A DNA stretch of 64,000 bases from Macrocystis pyrifera (lineage: Eukaryota; Sar; Phaeophyceae; Laminariales; Laminariaceae): assembly GCA_031763025.1 (NCBI GenBank), contig JASSKH010000003.1, forward strand, positions 2,826,501 to 2,890,500. Direction: 5' to 3'. A program made the position numbers and the translations under genes. This document shows, piece after piece, positions 1 through 11,400 of this stretch (positions are counted from its first letter, which is position 1; the number at the start of each line of letters is the position of its first letter). Below the pieces are notes generated by a model that was not told where the DNA came from, made no database searches, and was given only the letters and a program-made list of their open reading frames with translations.

Positions 1-280
1 GTAGTCGGGTACCTTATCACACTGGTGATGAAATAGCACCCCCCCTATCACACGGGTGATAAACTATAACACCGTATCACACGGGTGGTAAAACATGACA
101 CACCCCCCTTGGACAAATTTCAAACGTCGAGCGACGCACACTCCATTTTCGCCGTGTGTGCTCCCCCTTAAGGCATGTTTGGGATAAAACCGGCTCGGAA
201 GTTCGTGCCCCAGAGGATGTGTTACTTTTATCACCCGTGTGATACGGTATATATACCCTACTAAACAACACGCTCGCAGC
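1..280. repeat. Degenerate TATCACACGGGTGATA repeat
   Basis: Several copies of TATCACACGGGTGATAAA, related to the array at 16850-17110. No gene seen from 281 to 617. Confidence 0.55.
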
Positions 281-613
281 CATTTCTTCGCTTATGGGAG
301 ACGAACCCCGAGTACCAAAACAATTCCACCACCCTAACCTTCCTCAAAACGGTAACGCATAAGGGAGACACCAACCTCCGCAGTGCACTTTTAATGAACG
401 TGAAAACTACGAAAACGAATATTATACATACCAGGTATATACATACATACCATGGCACTCATCGCAACACCAGCGCAGACCTAGTGCATTTTACACCGCG
501 CGTACGGCTGCTTCGCCTATTATATACTACACCAGTGCGGCCCTTTGCCCGACCCATGAAAACACATTCGGGTCTAAAAAGCGAAAAAAAAAGCGATACT
601 CTCAAGGTAGCGC

Positions 614-615
<2 letters not shown>

Positions 616-671
<56 letters not shown>
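616..671. repeat. Poly-C tract
   Basis: More than 50 consecutive C. From 672 to 1319 I see only C-rich unique sequence. Confidence 0.9.
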
Positions 672-672
<1 letters not shown>

Positions 673-1319
673 CCCCGCCCCGCCTCCCAAACTCCGTGGA
701 CACATGCATGAATGTCGATGCTTGCTTATAAATGTTGAAAGGAAGAGTGGTAAACATTATAACATGACTCCGCCTCTAAAGTCCTCGCGGAAACTAAGAC
801 TTGATTCCAGCCACCAGCCAACCAACCATATGCCCTCCTCGCCCAAACCCGCCGGCGTACGTACGTGCCCTTTCCACCCCGAGCAGCAGCATGCTTGCAA
901 AAACGAGGCGGAACTGGCCGTATTTTGGGCATTCTTCCCCGTCTCCATCCAGCCGTAAGCTGTCACAAGGATGACGCTGGACTGGCCAGTCATGACACCC
1001 CAGCCTTCGCGCTCACGCCCCCACGCTGTATGCCCCGTGGGCGATAAAAACGCAATGATTCCTCACACACACGCACCTCTAGGGCGATGCGTCGCGAGTA
1101 TATTCACTTGACAAAAAACATCAAAAACGTTGCAGCCAAATGCATCGACTCCCCCCATCCCCTTTTGCCCCCTTTCCCCCTCCGATTTTTCCACTAAAAC
1201 CCCCTACCGCGAAACGCTATTACCCTCACCCCCCTCCCCCACCCATCTACGCCCCCCCCCCTCTCCTCCCCATCCCCGAGCAAAATGAAAAACGATAAAG
1301 CACAGACACCCCCTAAACC

Positions 1320-1577
1320 ACCAGGTCAACCATGGTATCATAGGTGATGTCAATCAGGCCAACCATGGTAAAAGTTATGTCAATCAGACCAACCATGGTA
1401 TCATAGGTGATGCCAATCAGGCCAGACAAAGCAGGTCAACCACGGCACCATATGTTGATCCCAATCAGGTCAACCATGTTATCATAGGTGATATGTCAAA
1501 ATCAAATCAAACATCGTCGGTGATATCAACCAGGCCAACCATGGTGGTATCAACATAGGTGATGAAAAAAAATCAGA
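1320..1577. repeat. ~35-bp tandem repeat
   Basis: About seven diverged units containing CAACCATGGTATCATAGGTG and TCAATCAGGCC, reaching the stop codon at 1578. Confidence 0.7.
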
Positions 1578-1729
1578 TCAACCACGGTAGGTGATGTCAA
1601 AGCCATCGCCGATATCGTCGTCGTCGTCATCCGGCGGAGCCCCGAAATCTGTCCCCGCCGGAATGCTGAAGAGGTTGTCGTCCTCCGCCTCCTCCGCATC
1701 TCTGTCCAGCATTTCTCGGATCGCGTCCT
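1578..1729 (-). CDS. Terminal exon with poly-Asp
   Basis: Acceptor tgttgcag|AGG, entered in phase 1, then 50 codons counting the TGA stop. It begins EDAIREMLDRDAEEAEDDNL and ends in a poly-Asp run and GFDITYRG. A tandem repeat array (1320-1577) starts directly at the stop codon and would form the 3' UTR. Confidence 0.6.
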
Positions 1730-4700
1730 CTGCAACAAAAAAAAAAAACACGCACACACCATTAACAATAACAACAAAAGGTTTTCCGCGATTCGGAGAA
1801 AAGGCGGTGGTGCACGGGGGGAGGGGGGCGTACTCATTTGTTGAATGCCTTAGTCATTTGACCATTGACCACGCATCCCTTTCGAGACGGAGCAGGGGGG
1901 GGGGTAGTCGATATCATCCATGGTGGTAGTCGGATGACCATAGACCCTCGCATCCCTACAATGCCGGGACGGAGCACGTCGGATTTTCACAGAGCAGGCA
2001 GGCATTGCTCGCACCAAGCGCGAAGCGCTGTGAGGTATTCAGCGAGTCGCATGAAGTGTGAGCTATATCCTGCCAAGCATCGCCTGTGAGGCGGACTCGT
2101 ACATGGATGACAGCTTCAATGAGTTAATTTAACGGCCAGTGTGGCCGCTTCCAGAGGCAGCAATGGGGGTCCTATGTGACTCTGCCTCGTGGATGCTTTT
2201 ACCATAAACACTACGCGATACCTGGTAAGATCATCCCCCTTGTGCGGAGTTACGCACAAAAATGATCTGACTCTACCGCCAGCCGTGGCGACAGCCAAAA
2301 CAAAAAAAAACAAAAAAAAAAACGGTATCCTGGTTGTCTAGCTCACGCAGAGAGCGGCATGTTCGACAGCGTCGTTGTCGACCGGCGCCAACCCAACATG
2401 TATACTTCGCATATATTGTGGGGGGGATGGGGGATTACGGCGGCGACCGGGACACTTTTAGGATCGACATATAGCAGGATTAATCCCCACGTAGGAGTTG
2501 CACTCTTAAGGCTCAATACTTTCCGGCCGGTTGACCCCCTCAAGTGAGCAACTAGCGGCAGCATAATTTCTTTGTTACATTAAATAGGTAAACCAGGCCA
2601 TCTCTTCTCGGACTAATAGTAGCGCATAGAAACGCCGGTGCGGCAGTACACGAAATTTTTTTACATCAAAAAGGTGTACCAGGCAGTCTGTTTTCGTGCT
2701 ATCCATACCGCATACGTAGAAACGCTGCTCGGGTTGCGAAAATTAAAATTCCCTCAAGGTCATGCTCCTTATAGAGATGTTGAGCTCCTATTACGGGGGG
2801 CCATAGTACATAGGACCAAATTTTGCTAGTAAAAATATGGAAATATATGGGTGTTTGTGGGTACCGTAGGTCCTATTAACTATGGCCGTAATAGTAGAGA
2901 TGCTGAGCTCAGACAATAAGGCGCCGGTCCCTTCAAGGCAATGATTGCTCAACGACTTGAAAAAAAAAAAAAACATGGTGCCTGGTGTGAAAAAGTGCGA
3001 GCACGCCGCAGCACTCTCCACTATTAATAGTGTGAGGCGAGAGTGCGCCGCAGCACGGCCAGCGAGATCATGCTGCAATCGTACCGTATGTAAGACTCAT
3101 TGCATTGCAGTTCGGACACAAGAAGCATATCACCCGATAATGAGTACACCCGTTTCCCCGCCCCCCCCCCACCCCAGATGCGAGGGTCTATGGTCATACG
3201 ACTACGGCCATGCATGAGATCGAGCACATATCTCCTATCGAGTACCCCCCCCCCCCCCCCCCCTCCCGCCTATAAACGAGGAACATGGTCGATGCCGTAG
3301 TCGCCAAAAAAACAAAATGCGTAACGTTGTTTCCTCTGAAAGTGCCGGAGGGGTTATGTGCATCACCCGTATACCGTATGATAGCACGACTCCCTGCATT
3401 ACCGCTGGGACACCGACTGCTGTATCGCTCCCGCACCAACAAGCGGTGGATGCTATAAGTGTCACATTATGTGGTCGCCTTCTTTCCTCTCGAGTTCCAA
3501 CCGGGTGATACAACCCTCCCATCACACAGATGGCTTAAAATCCTCCCAAGAGGATAAAGCCCTCTCATAGGCGGCAGAAAGCGTATCCCACGCTCCCATA
3601 TGACAAAAAGGGGTTACAAACTAGAGCTGCGAGTCGGCACGACTCAACTCACCCAGTAGTAGTAGTTCGGAGTAGTAGCCGTCCCCCGGAGGTACCAAAC
3701 TCCCCGAGTTTTTGGGTTTCCATACTTTTAGGAAGGATTGTTGAAAGCGGAATATTTTTTATATCTTGTGGGCGGGCGGATTGTTGAATGCGGCATACGT
3801 TATATATCTTGTGGGCGGGCCGACCTCGGCCGGGGAGGGAGTTGGCTCGCTTCGCTCACCTGACTGAAGTGGACAAGGCGACTGGCCATCAGCTGGCTTC
3901 ACCAGCGGACTTGCTGACTAAAGTCAACCATTTTATTAATAGTTAGCTAACGGCACCTGCCGAATACACTGGTAGTTAATAGTCGTGAAATCCTGCCGAT
4001 TCACAGGTCTAGTCATAAGTCGTAACCCCGCCCCGTGGCAAAAAGTGTAACCCTCCCATGCACACCTCAGACAGAGACCATCTACAGATCATCTGCAGAT
4101 CATCTACAGACCATCTACAGATCATCTGCAGATCATCTACAGATCATCTTCAGACCATCTACAAATCATCTACAGATTATTCCCACTCCATGATCTAGAG
4201 CTATCAAGGCAGATGACCTGTTCCCGATTGTGTATGATCTTTATGATCTAGCTAATGCTGCCGGGTGGGAGCCGCATGACCTGCATGATCTAGCACATGT
4301 TTCCTGGGTGGGATCTGTACTGCACAGATCATCATACACAGCATGCCATAACGGCAGGCGAGTAACTAGATCATTTAGGAAAGATAGATCCCTGATCTCT
4401 CTAGCTCATGTTGCCGGGTGCGAGCCGCACTATCTGCATCATCTATGATAGCACTACCTCTCGCAACGGCAGCATAGAAACTAGATCACCTGCATCATGA
4501 TCTGTCCGAGCTGTGGAATAATCCCACCACGGAAAGGGGTCATCACCCTCCCACGTCACAAAAACAACAATTCCCCAGCGGCACAAAGGCCAGGTACCAC
4601 CCTCCCACGTCAAAAGTGACCCTCCCATGTTGAAAACTACCCTCCCATGTCAAAAATAACCCTCCCATGTTACAAAGGGTAACTGTGTACCACTGTCCCT

Positions 4701-6355
4701 AAATACAACGACCATTTTTATTCAATAATAGTATATAATGTTTACTATATTTCGGGACATAAGAGGTAACTATTAAATACTAACCCTCCAATGACCCAAA
4801 AAAGGGTTTTATGTGTCATAACTCCTCCCACGACAGACACTCACCTCCGTCGATGAACTCGGCGCCCTCGTCGAAGTCCGAGTCCTCCTCGTCCTCAGAG
4901 AAGGAGACGGCGGGATTCATGACGGCCCCGGTCCCATCAAAGTGGTTCTGAGCTGCGCCCTCTAGCGCCGCCATGGCCAGCTTCTTCTCCTCCACTTTCA
5001 GGTCGAGCAAGGACTGCTTGTTTGTCGTCCAGACCAGTTGGTTGCGTGCGCGCGCGCGAAAAAATAAATAAATGAAACACTCGTATGGCGAACGTGATAA
5101 TAATAGTAATTAACAACATACTTAAGTATGAAGAAACTAACACGTAAAAGAACAAAACAAAAAAACATGAGAAATAATCAAAAGAACTAAACAGAGAAAT
5201 AACGAAATAAATAATTAATTGAACGAGTAAAAGTGCTGTATTCGGAAGGCAGAATAGCTACTACGCTACAGGGGGAGACTCTTCCAGACTGGTTGGTGCG
5301 TGCGCGCCAAAAAACAAACGACCATTGGCAAAACAACGAACGTCAGGTTTCTAGAAAGTACAACACAGCTGTCGCTAGAGACTATTCAGGCTCACTTGCG
5401 CAGCAGGATATTTGTACATGTCGTCAACTTGTGTGCGTTGGTGATCGACGTACGTCGAACGCTTCCGGCAACTCGAAAGGAGTCAAAACAGGAATGGCGC
5501 CGTCAAACACTACTTCAAGGATTTGTAAGCGTCTAATCATATACTGGTACATCAAGCATTCATGACGTTACATATTTTAGATACTTTACGAGTGGATATC
5601 TTACATATGCATACGTATATGCATGCCGTTACATACTCTCGAAACTTTACGAGTGGATACGTTACATAGGAAGATATTCATGCCGCTACATATTTTGGAT
5701 ACTTTTTACTAATAATAGTGGATATTTTACATGTGTTACATAAATTAGCTTTGCTGTCGTCGTTATCGTCAGTTCCCAGAAAAAAAAAAAAAAAAAAAAA
5801 AACAGACAGACAGCACTTTCGGATTTTTACGAGGACCGAGATCGACCTTCTGGTGGAAATTATCACTGGACGGTGGGGCCCTCTTCAGATACTATACGAG
5901 CATACCATAAAACACACCGGCAAATATTTACGCAAAAAATGTCCCACGTGATACAATCGTTCCCCGTCATGCGTAGACTTCGAGCTCGAGGAACAAACAA
6001 CACAACACAACGGGTAGCCGTTTCGGATTTTATCACGTCTAGACGCGAAATCATACTACAGCAGTACGTACATCCTGCGTGAGGTTACAGAAGACCCGTA
6101 GTGCATACTCGCGATCGAATTATCACACACAGCTTGCCTGATTAATTGTCCACGAAATCCTCGATCTCACAGCTCATATTTTTTCGTTTTGATTTTTTTT
6201 TGTAAATCTACTCTATATACAGTCGTGGCACCCACCTTTTGCTGGCACTCGTCACCGGACGGTGGCCCTCTGGGGGAGGGCGGCGAGGAAGGGTGGGCCC
6301 TTGATCTTGTGGGCTTCGGTTCGTCCACCGGTGAGTGTCGAGACTCGAGAGGCTG
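1578..6355 (-). CDS. Acidic C-terminal coding unit (three exons), separate gene or 3' end of the PX gene
   Basis: Exons are 6355-6236 (40 codons, Pro/Ser-rich), 5013-4845 and 1729-1578 (stop TGA 1580-1578). Phases agree throughout (0/0, 0/1, 1/stop). The product has a Pro/Ser-rich segment, then a charged helix LLDLKVEEKKLAMAALEGA, then strongly acidic stretches (SEDEEDSDFDEGAEF and a run of six Asp), ending GFDITYRG. I do not recognise the family. No start codon was found. The PX exon at 8153 would leave in phase 2 while 6355 needs phase 0. A candidate linking exon 7617-7575 (phase 2 in, 0 out) would repair this, but its donor TTC|GTAGCA is weak. Unresolved whether this is one gene or two. 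Confidence 0.5.
1790..2190 (-). repeat. Poly-C-associated dispersed repeat
   Basis: Minus copy of the family seen at 56010-56760. Shared blocks: GAGTACNCCCCC end, ACGCATCCCT, CATAGACCCTCGCATCCCTA and CGACTCGCTGAATACC-like sequence. 2191-2788 holds no other feature. Confidence 0.55.
2789..2894. mobile_element. Palindromic MITE copy 1
   Basis: The ~108-bp family begins TATTACGGGGGACCATAG and ends with its reverse complement. The core is AATATTGTTAGTAAAAATAGG and TATATAGGTTTTTGT. This copy is diverged. Confidence 0.75.
3020..3290 (+). repeat. Poly-C-associated dispersed repeat, partial
   Basis: Contains GATGCGAGGGTCTATGGTCA, CGACTACGGCCATGCATGAG and then GAGTAC followed by 18 C. 3300-4060 holds nothing recognised. 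Confidence 0.55.
4070..4510. repeat. GATCAT-rich repeat
   Basis: Tandem AGATCATCTGCAGATCATCT units followed by larger units with GCCGGGTGGGAGCCGCATGA. Related blocks lie at 6650-6870, 34600-34740, 46060-46280 and 56930-57180. Confidence 0.6.
4550..4680. repeat. ~20-bp tandem repeat
   Basis: Five or more ACCCTCCCATGTCAAAAA-like units. Confidence 0.65.
4845..5013 (-). CDS. Exon, charged helix then acidic stretch
   Basis: Acceptor acaagcag|TCC and donor CGGAG|GTGAGT, phase 0 to 1. It encodes LLDLKVEEKKLAMAALEG and the acidic SFSEDEEDSDFDEG. GC content and composition differ sharply from the AT-rich flanks. Confidence 0.65.
5565..5740. repeat. ~55-bp tandem repeat, AT-rich
   Basis: Three units with GTTACATATTTTAGATACTT and TTTACGAGTGGATA. 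The rest of 5014-6235 shows no coding signal apart from a poly-A run at 5780-5802. Confidence 0.6.
6236..6355 (-). CDS. Exon, Pro/Ser-rich
   Basis: 40 codons between acceptor cgttgcag and donor CAAAAG|GTGGGT, phase 0 to 0. It begins QPLESRHSPVDEPKP. Confidence 0.45.
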
Positions 6356-6649
6356 CTGCAACGATACTCTGTCCAGACAAGAAAAAAAAGAAGGAAAAAT
6401 TATGTATCAAACAAAACGTGGTGTACGAGTGTCACTGTCGTTTTGTTACCCAACAGAAAAACATCAACAATAACAACAACATGTGGTACACGCGTGTTAA
6501 TTTCGCTGCTCAACATGATCAACAACAAAAACACCAATAAAACGTGGTGTTTCACATGTACGAGTGTCGGTTTTATAGCTCGACAACAACGGAGCAAGCG
6601 AGGCGGAAACTACAGATGACCGTGAAACTTGCACATCTCGGACGCACAG

Positions 6650-6870
6650 ATCATGATATATCTATCTATTTATCGATCTATCTACAGTAGATGATCTAGT
6701 TCCTCACCTGCCGCTGTGACAGGTTGTGCAGGATCTGTTCAGTGCACACCCAACCCAGGAAACATGTCCTATCATGCCATGCAGTTATACGGCTCCGGCA
6801 GAATGGGCTAGATCATACAGATCATACAAGCCATACAGATCATGTAGATCATACACATCATACATAGCAT
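6650..6870. repeat. GATCAT-rich repeat block
   Basis: Contains ATCTATCTATCGATCTAT and a GATCATACAGATCATACAAG run, related to 4070-4510. From 6871 to 8115 the sequence is CAA/CAG-rich low complexity (7095-7115 CAG, 7370-7560 CAACA-rich), with a C21 run at 8116-8136. Confidence 0.55.
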
Positions 6871-7574
6871 ACAGATCAGGACTACGTATCTTCCCTGAAA
6901 CATCATGTAATACACCATGAAACGGAAATCGATTGTATGTCTGGGGTGTGGAAACTTGCACCGGCCACGAAAATAACCAAGCGACTGCAAAAAAACAAAG
7001 CACACGTTTTCATCCTTCCTATTCCCGTCAACAGCCAGGAGAAGCCTAAACCAAAAGGGAACAAGCCTCGACTTTCTTAGTTCGTCAGCGCGTGTTGCAG
7101 CAGCAGCAGCAGCAGCAACCACCGACAGCATCAGTAGAGGCTGCAAGAGCGACACGACAACTAAAAATGGCGCATTGCAAAAAAACAAGAACCGTTGCAG
7201 ATATACGTATGATACGATATGATAGCATGAACCATTTCGGGGTGGCAATCTTGTTTTGCGGCCAGGACACGCGTTAACTCGAGGTCAAAGGCTGACCCAA
7301 GATGACACAGGCGGCAAGACGGAAACAAGGACGCAACTCGTCCTAACCTTGTTCGAGCGTTCCGCACCAGCAGCACCAACCAAAAACAACAGAAACCACA
7401 TCATCAAGCGCAACAACAGCAGCAACAGCACCAACCAAAAACAACCGCGAAAAACAACAACAAAGGCAACCCCAACAGCAACAACGTCATCGCCAACAAA
7501 AACAACAGCCAAAAACAGCAACACAATCAGGAACGCCTCCACCAACAAAAAACAAAACTTGACAGAACTGCTAC

Positions 7575-7617
7575 GAAAACATTGACATCGTCAAGCGCTG
7601 CCGGCGGCACCTTCTGT
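7575..7617 (-). CDS. Candidate linking exon
   Basis: Acceptor accgcgcag, 43 nt, phase 2 in and 0 out, reading QKVPPAALDDVNVF. It would join the PX exon to 6355 in frame. The donor is non-consensus, so this is only a candidate. Confidence 0.15.
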
Positions 7618-8148
7618 CTGCGCGGTTCGGTTAGCTATCGCGCCTCAGCGCGGCCGTGTTCAGTGTTCAGGCGCAACAGGCTGTATACCCCACACGCTGG
7701 CGCAGATCTCCCGCACCATTACCCCTCACCAAACAAAAAAAATCACCCACCCACCCGACACCACCCACCCCTACGAGTAACCAAAACGCCTCCAAGGTGA
7801 AGTAACATACACACCCGATACGATCGTGTGCGTGGCATGGCTCCACAGCAGCTGCGCACCGATCGACAGAGGTGTGCGCCATACCGAAATACTAACACCG
7901 CAAAACCACAAGAACGCCCTTGGCAACCAATTCCGGGGACCAAACCCAAAAGGCCCCTCGCCCCCTCCCCCACGCCCCACTCCTTGACACTGCACCCACA
8001 AAAACACTCACGACGGCAAAATTTGCCAAAGTTCGCACAAACGTGCATTAACTTGGTAGTGGGTCGAAGCAAAACGGCGGCAACAACACCATCCATACCC
8101 CACCTCCCCATCCCCCCCCCCCCCCCCCCCCCCCCCGCCTTCTCCTCC

Positions 8149-8439
8149 TCACCTTCGAGACTCCTTTTTTCTCTTCCTGGCGAACAGCCTCCTCCCCTTC
8201 TCGTCCGAATCCAGAAACATTACGAACTCCTCCATTCCCCACGCCGCAGGCACGCTCGACACCAACGACCCGACATACGCCTGCAGCCCCGCTCTCGTCC
8301 TCTCCAGCGTTGCCGGCTCTAAAACAACGCCTCCTGGAGGGGACCGGGGTAGCCGGGGAAGCACGAGAGCCGGAAATCGCCCCTGCAGGCGAGAATGGAG
8401 GTTTCGGAAGTCTCTGTGCCGCCGACACACCGACCACAC
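8149..8439 (-). CDS. PX gene exon 5: C-terminal two thirds of PX domain
   Basis: The acceptor is cttggcag|GTGTGG and the reading frame opens VWSVCRRHRDF. This exon carries the RRHRDF motif, the proline-rich membrane-insertion loop and the last helices of the PX fold. It can end at the in-frame TGA (8151-8149) or splice at 8153 in phase 2. Confidence 0.75.
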   Translation of the reverse strand: MWSVCRRHRDFRNLHSRLQGRFPALVLPRLPRSPPGGVVLEPATLERTRAGLQAYVGSLVSSVPAAWGMEEFVMFLDSDEKGRRLFARKRKKESRR

Positions 8440-11400
8440 CTGCCAAGAAGACGCGGTATTTTGTTGGATTGTTTCTCAGGGGGTAAGGGGATGAAAACCA
8501 GGGTGTCCGAATCGGGGGACAACGTACATCTATGAAAACGTGCTATCAACACAGACTGTTACGGGGGACCATACTACATAGGATCTACGGTACACACTAA
8601 AACCTATATATTTACCTATTTTTACCAACAATATTTGGTCCTATTTACTATGGTCCCCCGCATTAATACAAGACCGGTCTCCTTGCGTCAAGGCCTTTTT
8701 TTCACCTGTACAAGGTGCACTTTTATTTTCCCATCCCATTTACTATCCCCGTCCGTCCTTCTTTCCTCGCTCTCTCCTGTCAACAGTCGGGAACTCATAT
8801 CCGGGGTCACAAAGCAAAGCAGGCTCTTCTGTCTCCCTCCTAACCCTAACCCACTACGGTGCATGCCTCCACATTTTCATCACAACAAAACTTCAGCTCT
8901 TTTTCCCCTCGTCGACTCGCGTCGACTTGCGCTTTTACCCACGCCATGTATGTACGCGCTCTCAGCAGATGGTTCCTTTTCATTATTATTTATTGCGAAC
9001 GAAATCAAAATCTCACCACGGTGGGATTCGAGATCAGGACCAACTTCTAGTGTTACGGGGGGCCATAGTTAATAGGACCTAAAGCACACACAAAAATCTA
9101 TATACTTCCCTACTTTTACTGACATCATTTGGTCCTATTTACTATCGTCCCCCGTAATACCATTCCAGGCTGACCGCTAGACAATAATATACCAGTTTTG
9201 GTGTAGGGCGGCGGTAGGTCAAAGGGTCAAACCGCAGCCTACCGGTCTTTTTGGACGCGTCAATGCCTCCTTCGGCCGTAATATGCTAGTTTTATCAGTG
9301 TAGGGAGGCGGTAGGTCGAGGGGTCAAACCGCGGTCAACCGGTCTTTCGGGACCCATCAGAGCGTAATTTGGCCAAAATATGCTAGTTTTAGCGTAGGGA
9401 GCGGTCAACCAAGGCGTCAAACTGCGGTCTACCAGTCTTTGTGGACGCGTCAAGGCCGATTTTGGTCTTGATGTACTAGTTTTAGTCGGGGAGCGGTCAG
9501 TCAACGGGTCAAACCGCGGTCTAACGGTCTTATAGACGCGTCACGGCCTATATTGGTTATAATACACTAGTTTTAGCGAAGGGAGCGGTCAGTCAACGGG
9601 TCAAACCGCGGTCTCCCTAGCATATTTTGCTGCTGGGCGTGACCGGTGAGGCCCTCCCAGCAACACCGATTCGATTCAACACGTACATGTATATAGTATA
9701 AATAAAAAAACTATCGTTTCTTACGGAGTACCAGGTAGTCGTCGTAGCTCAGCTGTGAGCTCGACGGGACTAAAATATACAACCAATGCCACTGTTTGCT
9801 GTCAATAGCTTGAAGGGTCTATGTTTTACGTTGTACCGAATCCTGAAAAAAAGCTGTTGCGCGGCAAAGTTATATAAATATGTCCATTATGATACGAAGC
9901 GTTTGTCAGCTTCCGATCACCAAAATACAGATAGGACCCTCAGCGAGGGCAATCACTGTAAGTAAACCCACGGATTCTGGGTGAACAAAACACTGGTACA
10001 ACAACTCACCAGACAAGCACTTCGTAGTCGTTGCCCTAATGTCGACCCGGTCTTTCCATCAAGACAAAAAGACAAACCATCAACCCGAGTGTCCCCACTG
10101 TTGTACCGATCCTTCATCCCAGAGAGAAACAATATTTCCTACAGTACGTACATTTCTGGTATATTCTTATTATTGTGTAGCGATAGGGAGTGGTATACCT
10201 ACGGCAAGGGTTGGGCCTAGGGCTAAGGGTCCTAGAGTCATATAGGGGTTGATCAAGTTGACCCTTTCCCTCCATGCGCTGGCCAATCGAAAATACAAAA
10301 CACCCGTTTCCTACTTACGCTATTACGGGGGACCACAGTAAATAGGACCTACGGTACACACAAAAACCTATATATTTCCCTATTTTTACCAACAATATTT
10401 GGTCCTATTTACTATGGTCCCCCGTATTAGTACCATGCAACACGCACAACAGATAGCACACCTCCCGGAGGGGGACGAACTCGTGACTTGCGACCCGATT
10501 TTCTCCAGGACAAGGAGGGCGGGCAACATACGCGACGAAAACGCAAGAGGTTTTCGAAAGCGAGACCTTTCTTTCCGTAGTAGCCGCACGCATCGCTGGT
10601 GTGGTCGTACTCAATACGCCCTCCCCGTTGTCGAGAAACCCAGCCTTGAAAATAGCCCTAGGGGGTGTGTTATACTATCACACTATTACGGGGGTCCATA
10701 GTTAACCCTTTAGTGCCGCAGTCCCGTTTTGGGGACAAATCACTTGGAAATAGACTGGTTTGTCCCAAAATCGGGACTGCGGTACCAAAAGGGTCAATAC
10801 AGGTAGGACCTATGGTATACATAAAACCCAATATATATTTACCTATTTTTACTCACAATATTTGGTCCTATTTACTATGGGAAGGTCCCCCGTAATAGTG
10901 TGATAGTCTGATATGATACGGGGGGGTGTTCTCTCATCACCCTAGTGACACTGTTACACGTTACTGCCGTTGTATGAGTACTCCATACCGGTCTACTGTG
11001 GTCTACAATAATACTTCTAAAAAGCATACTCATACAGGGGGAACATGCCGGTCGCCCCGTGGTTCAGTGGGACCCTCGAATCACGTCTACTACGGGGGAC
11101 CATAGTAAATCGGACCAAATATTGTTAGTAAAAATAGGCAAATATATAGGTTTTTGTCTGTACCGTAGGTCCTATTTACTATGGTCCCCCGTAATATTAA
11201 CAGAGTTGATTCCTTGAGATCAAATCCCACACCGTGGTGACAGTTTTATAACTTGCAGAATTAAAAAAAAAAAGGAATCAACTGTTGAGAGAGCGCGTAT
11301 GTAGCTTGGGTAGGCGCACTTCGACGCGGATGGAAGCAAAAATGGCTCAAGCCTTCTCGCGATAAAAACGAAGGCGATGAAAGCGAAGGCACGAACCATA

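Noticed and set aside
8839-8855. CCTAACCCTAACCC as telomere repeat
   Set aside because: Only two units; too short to mean an interstitial telomere.
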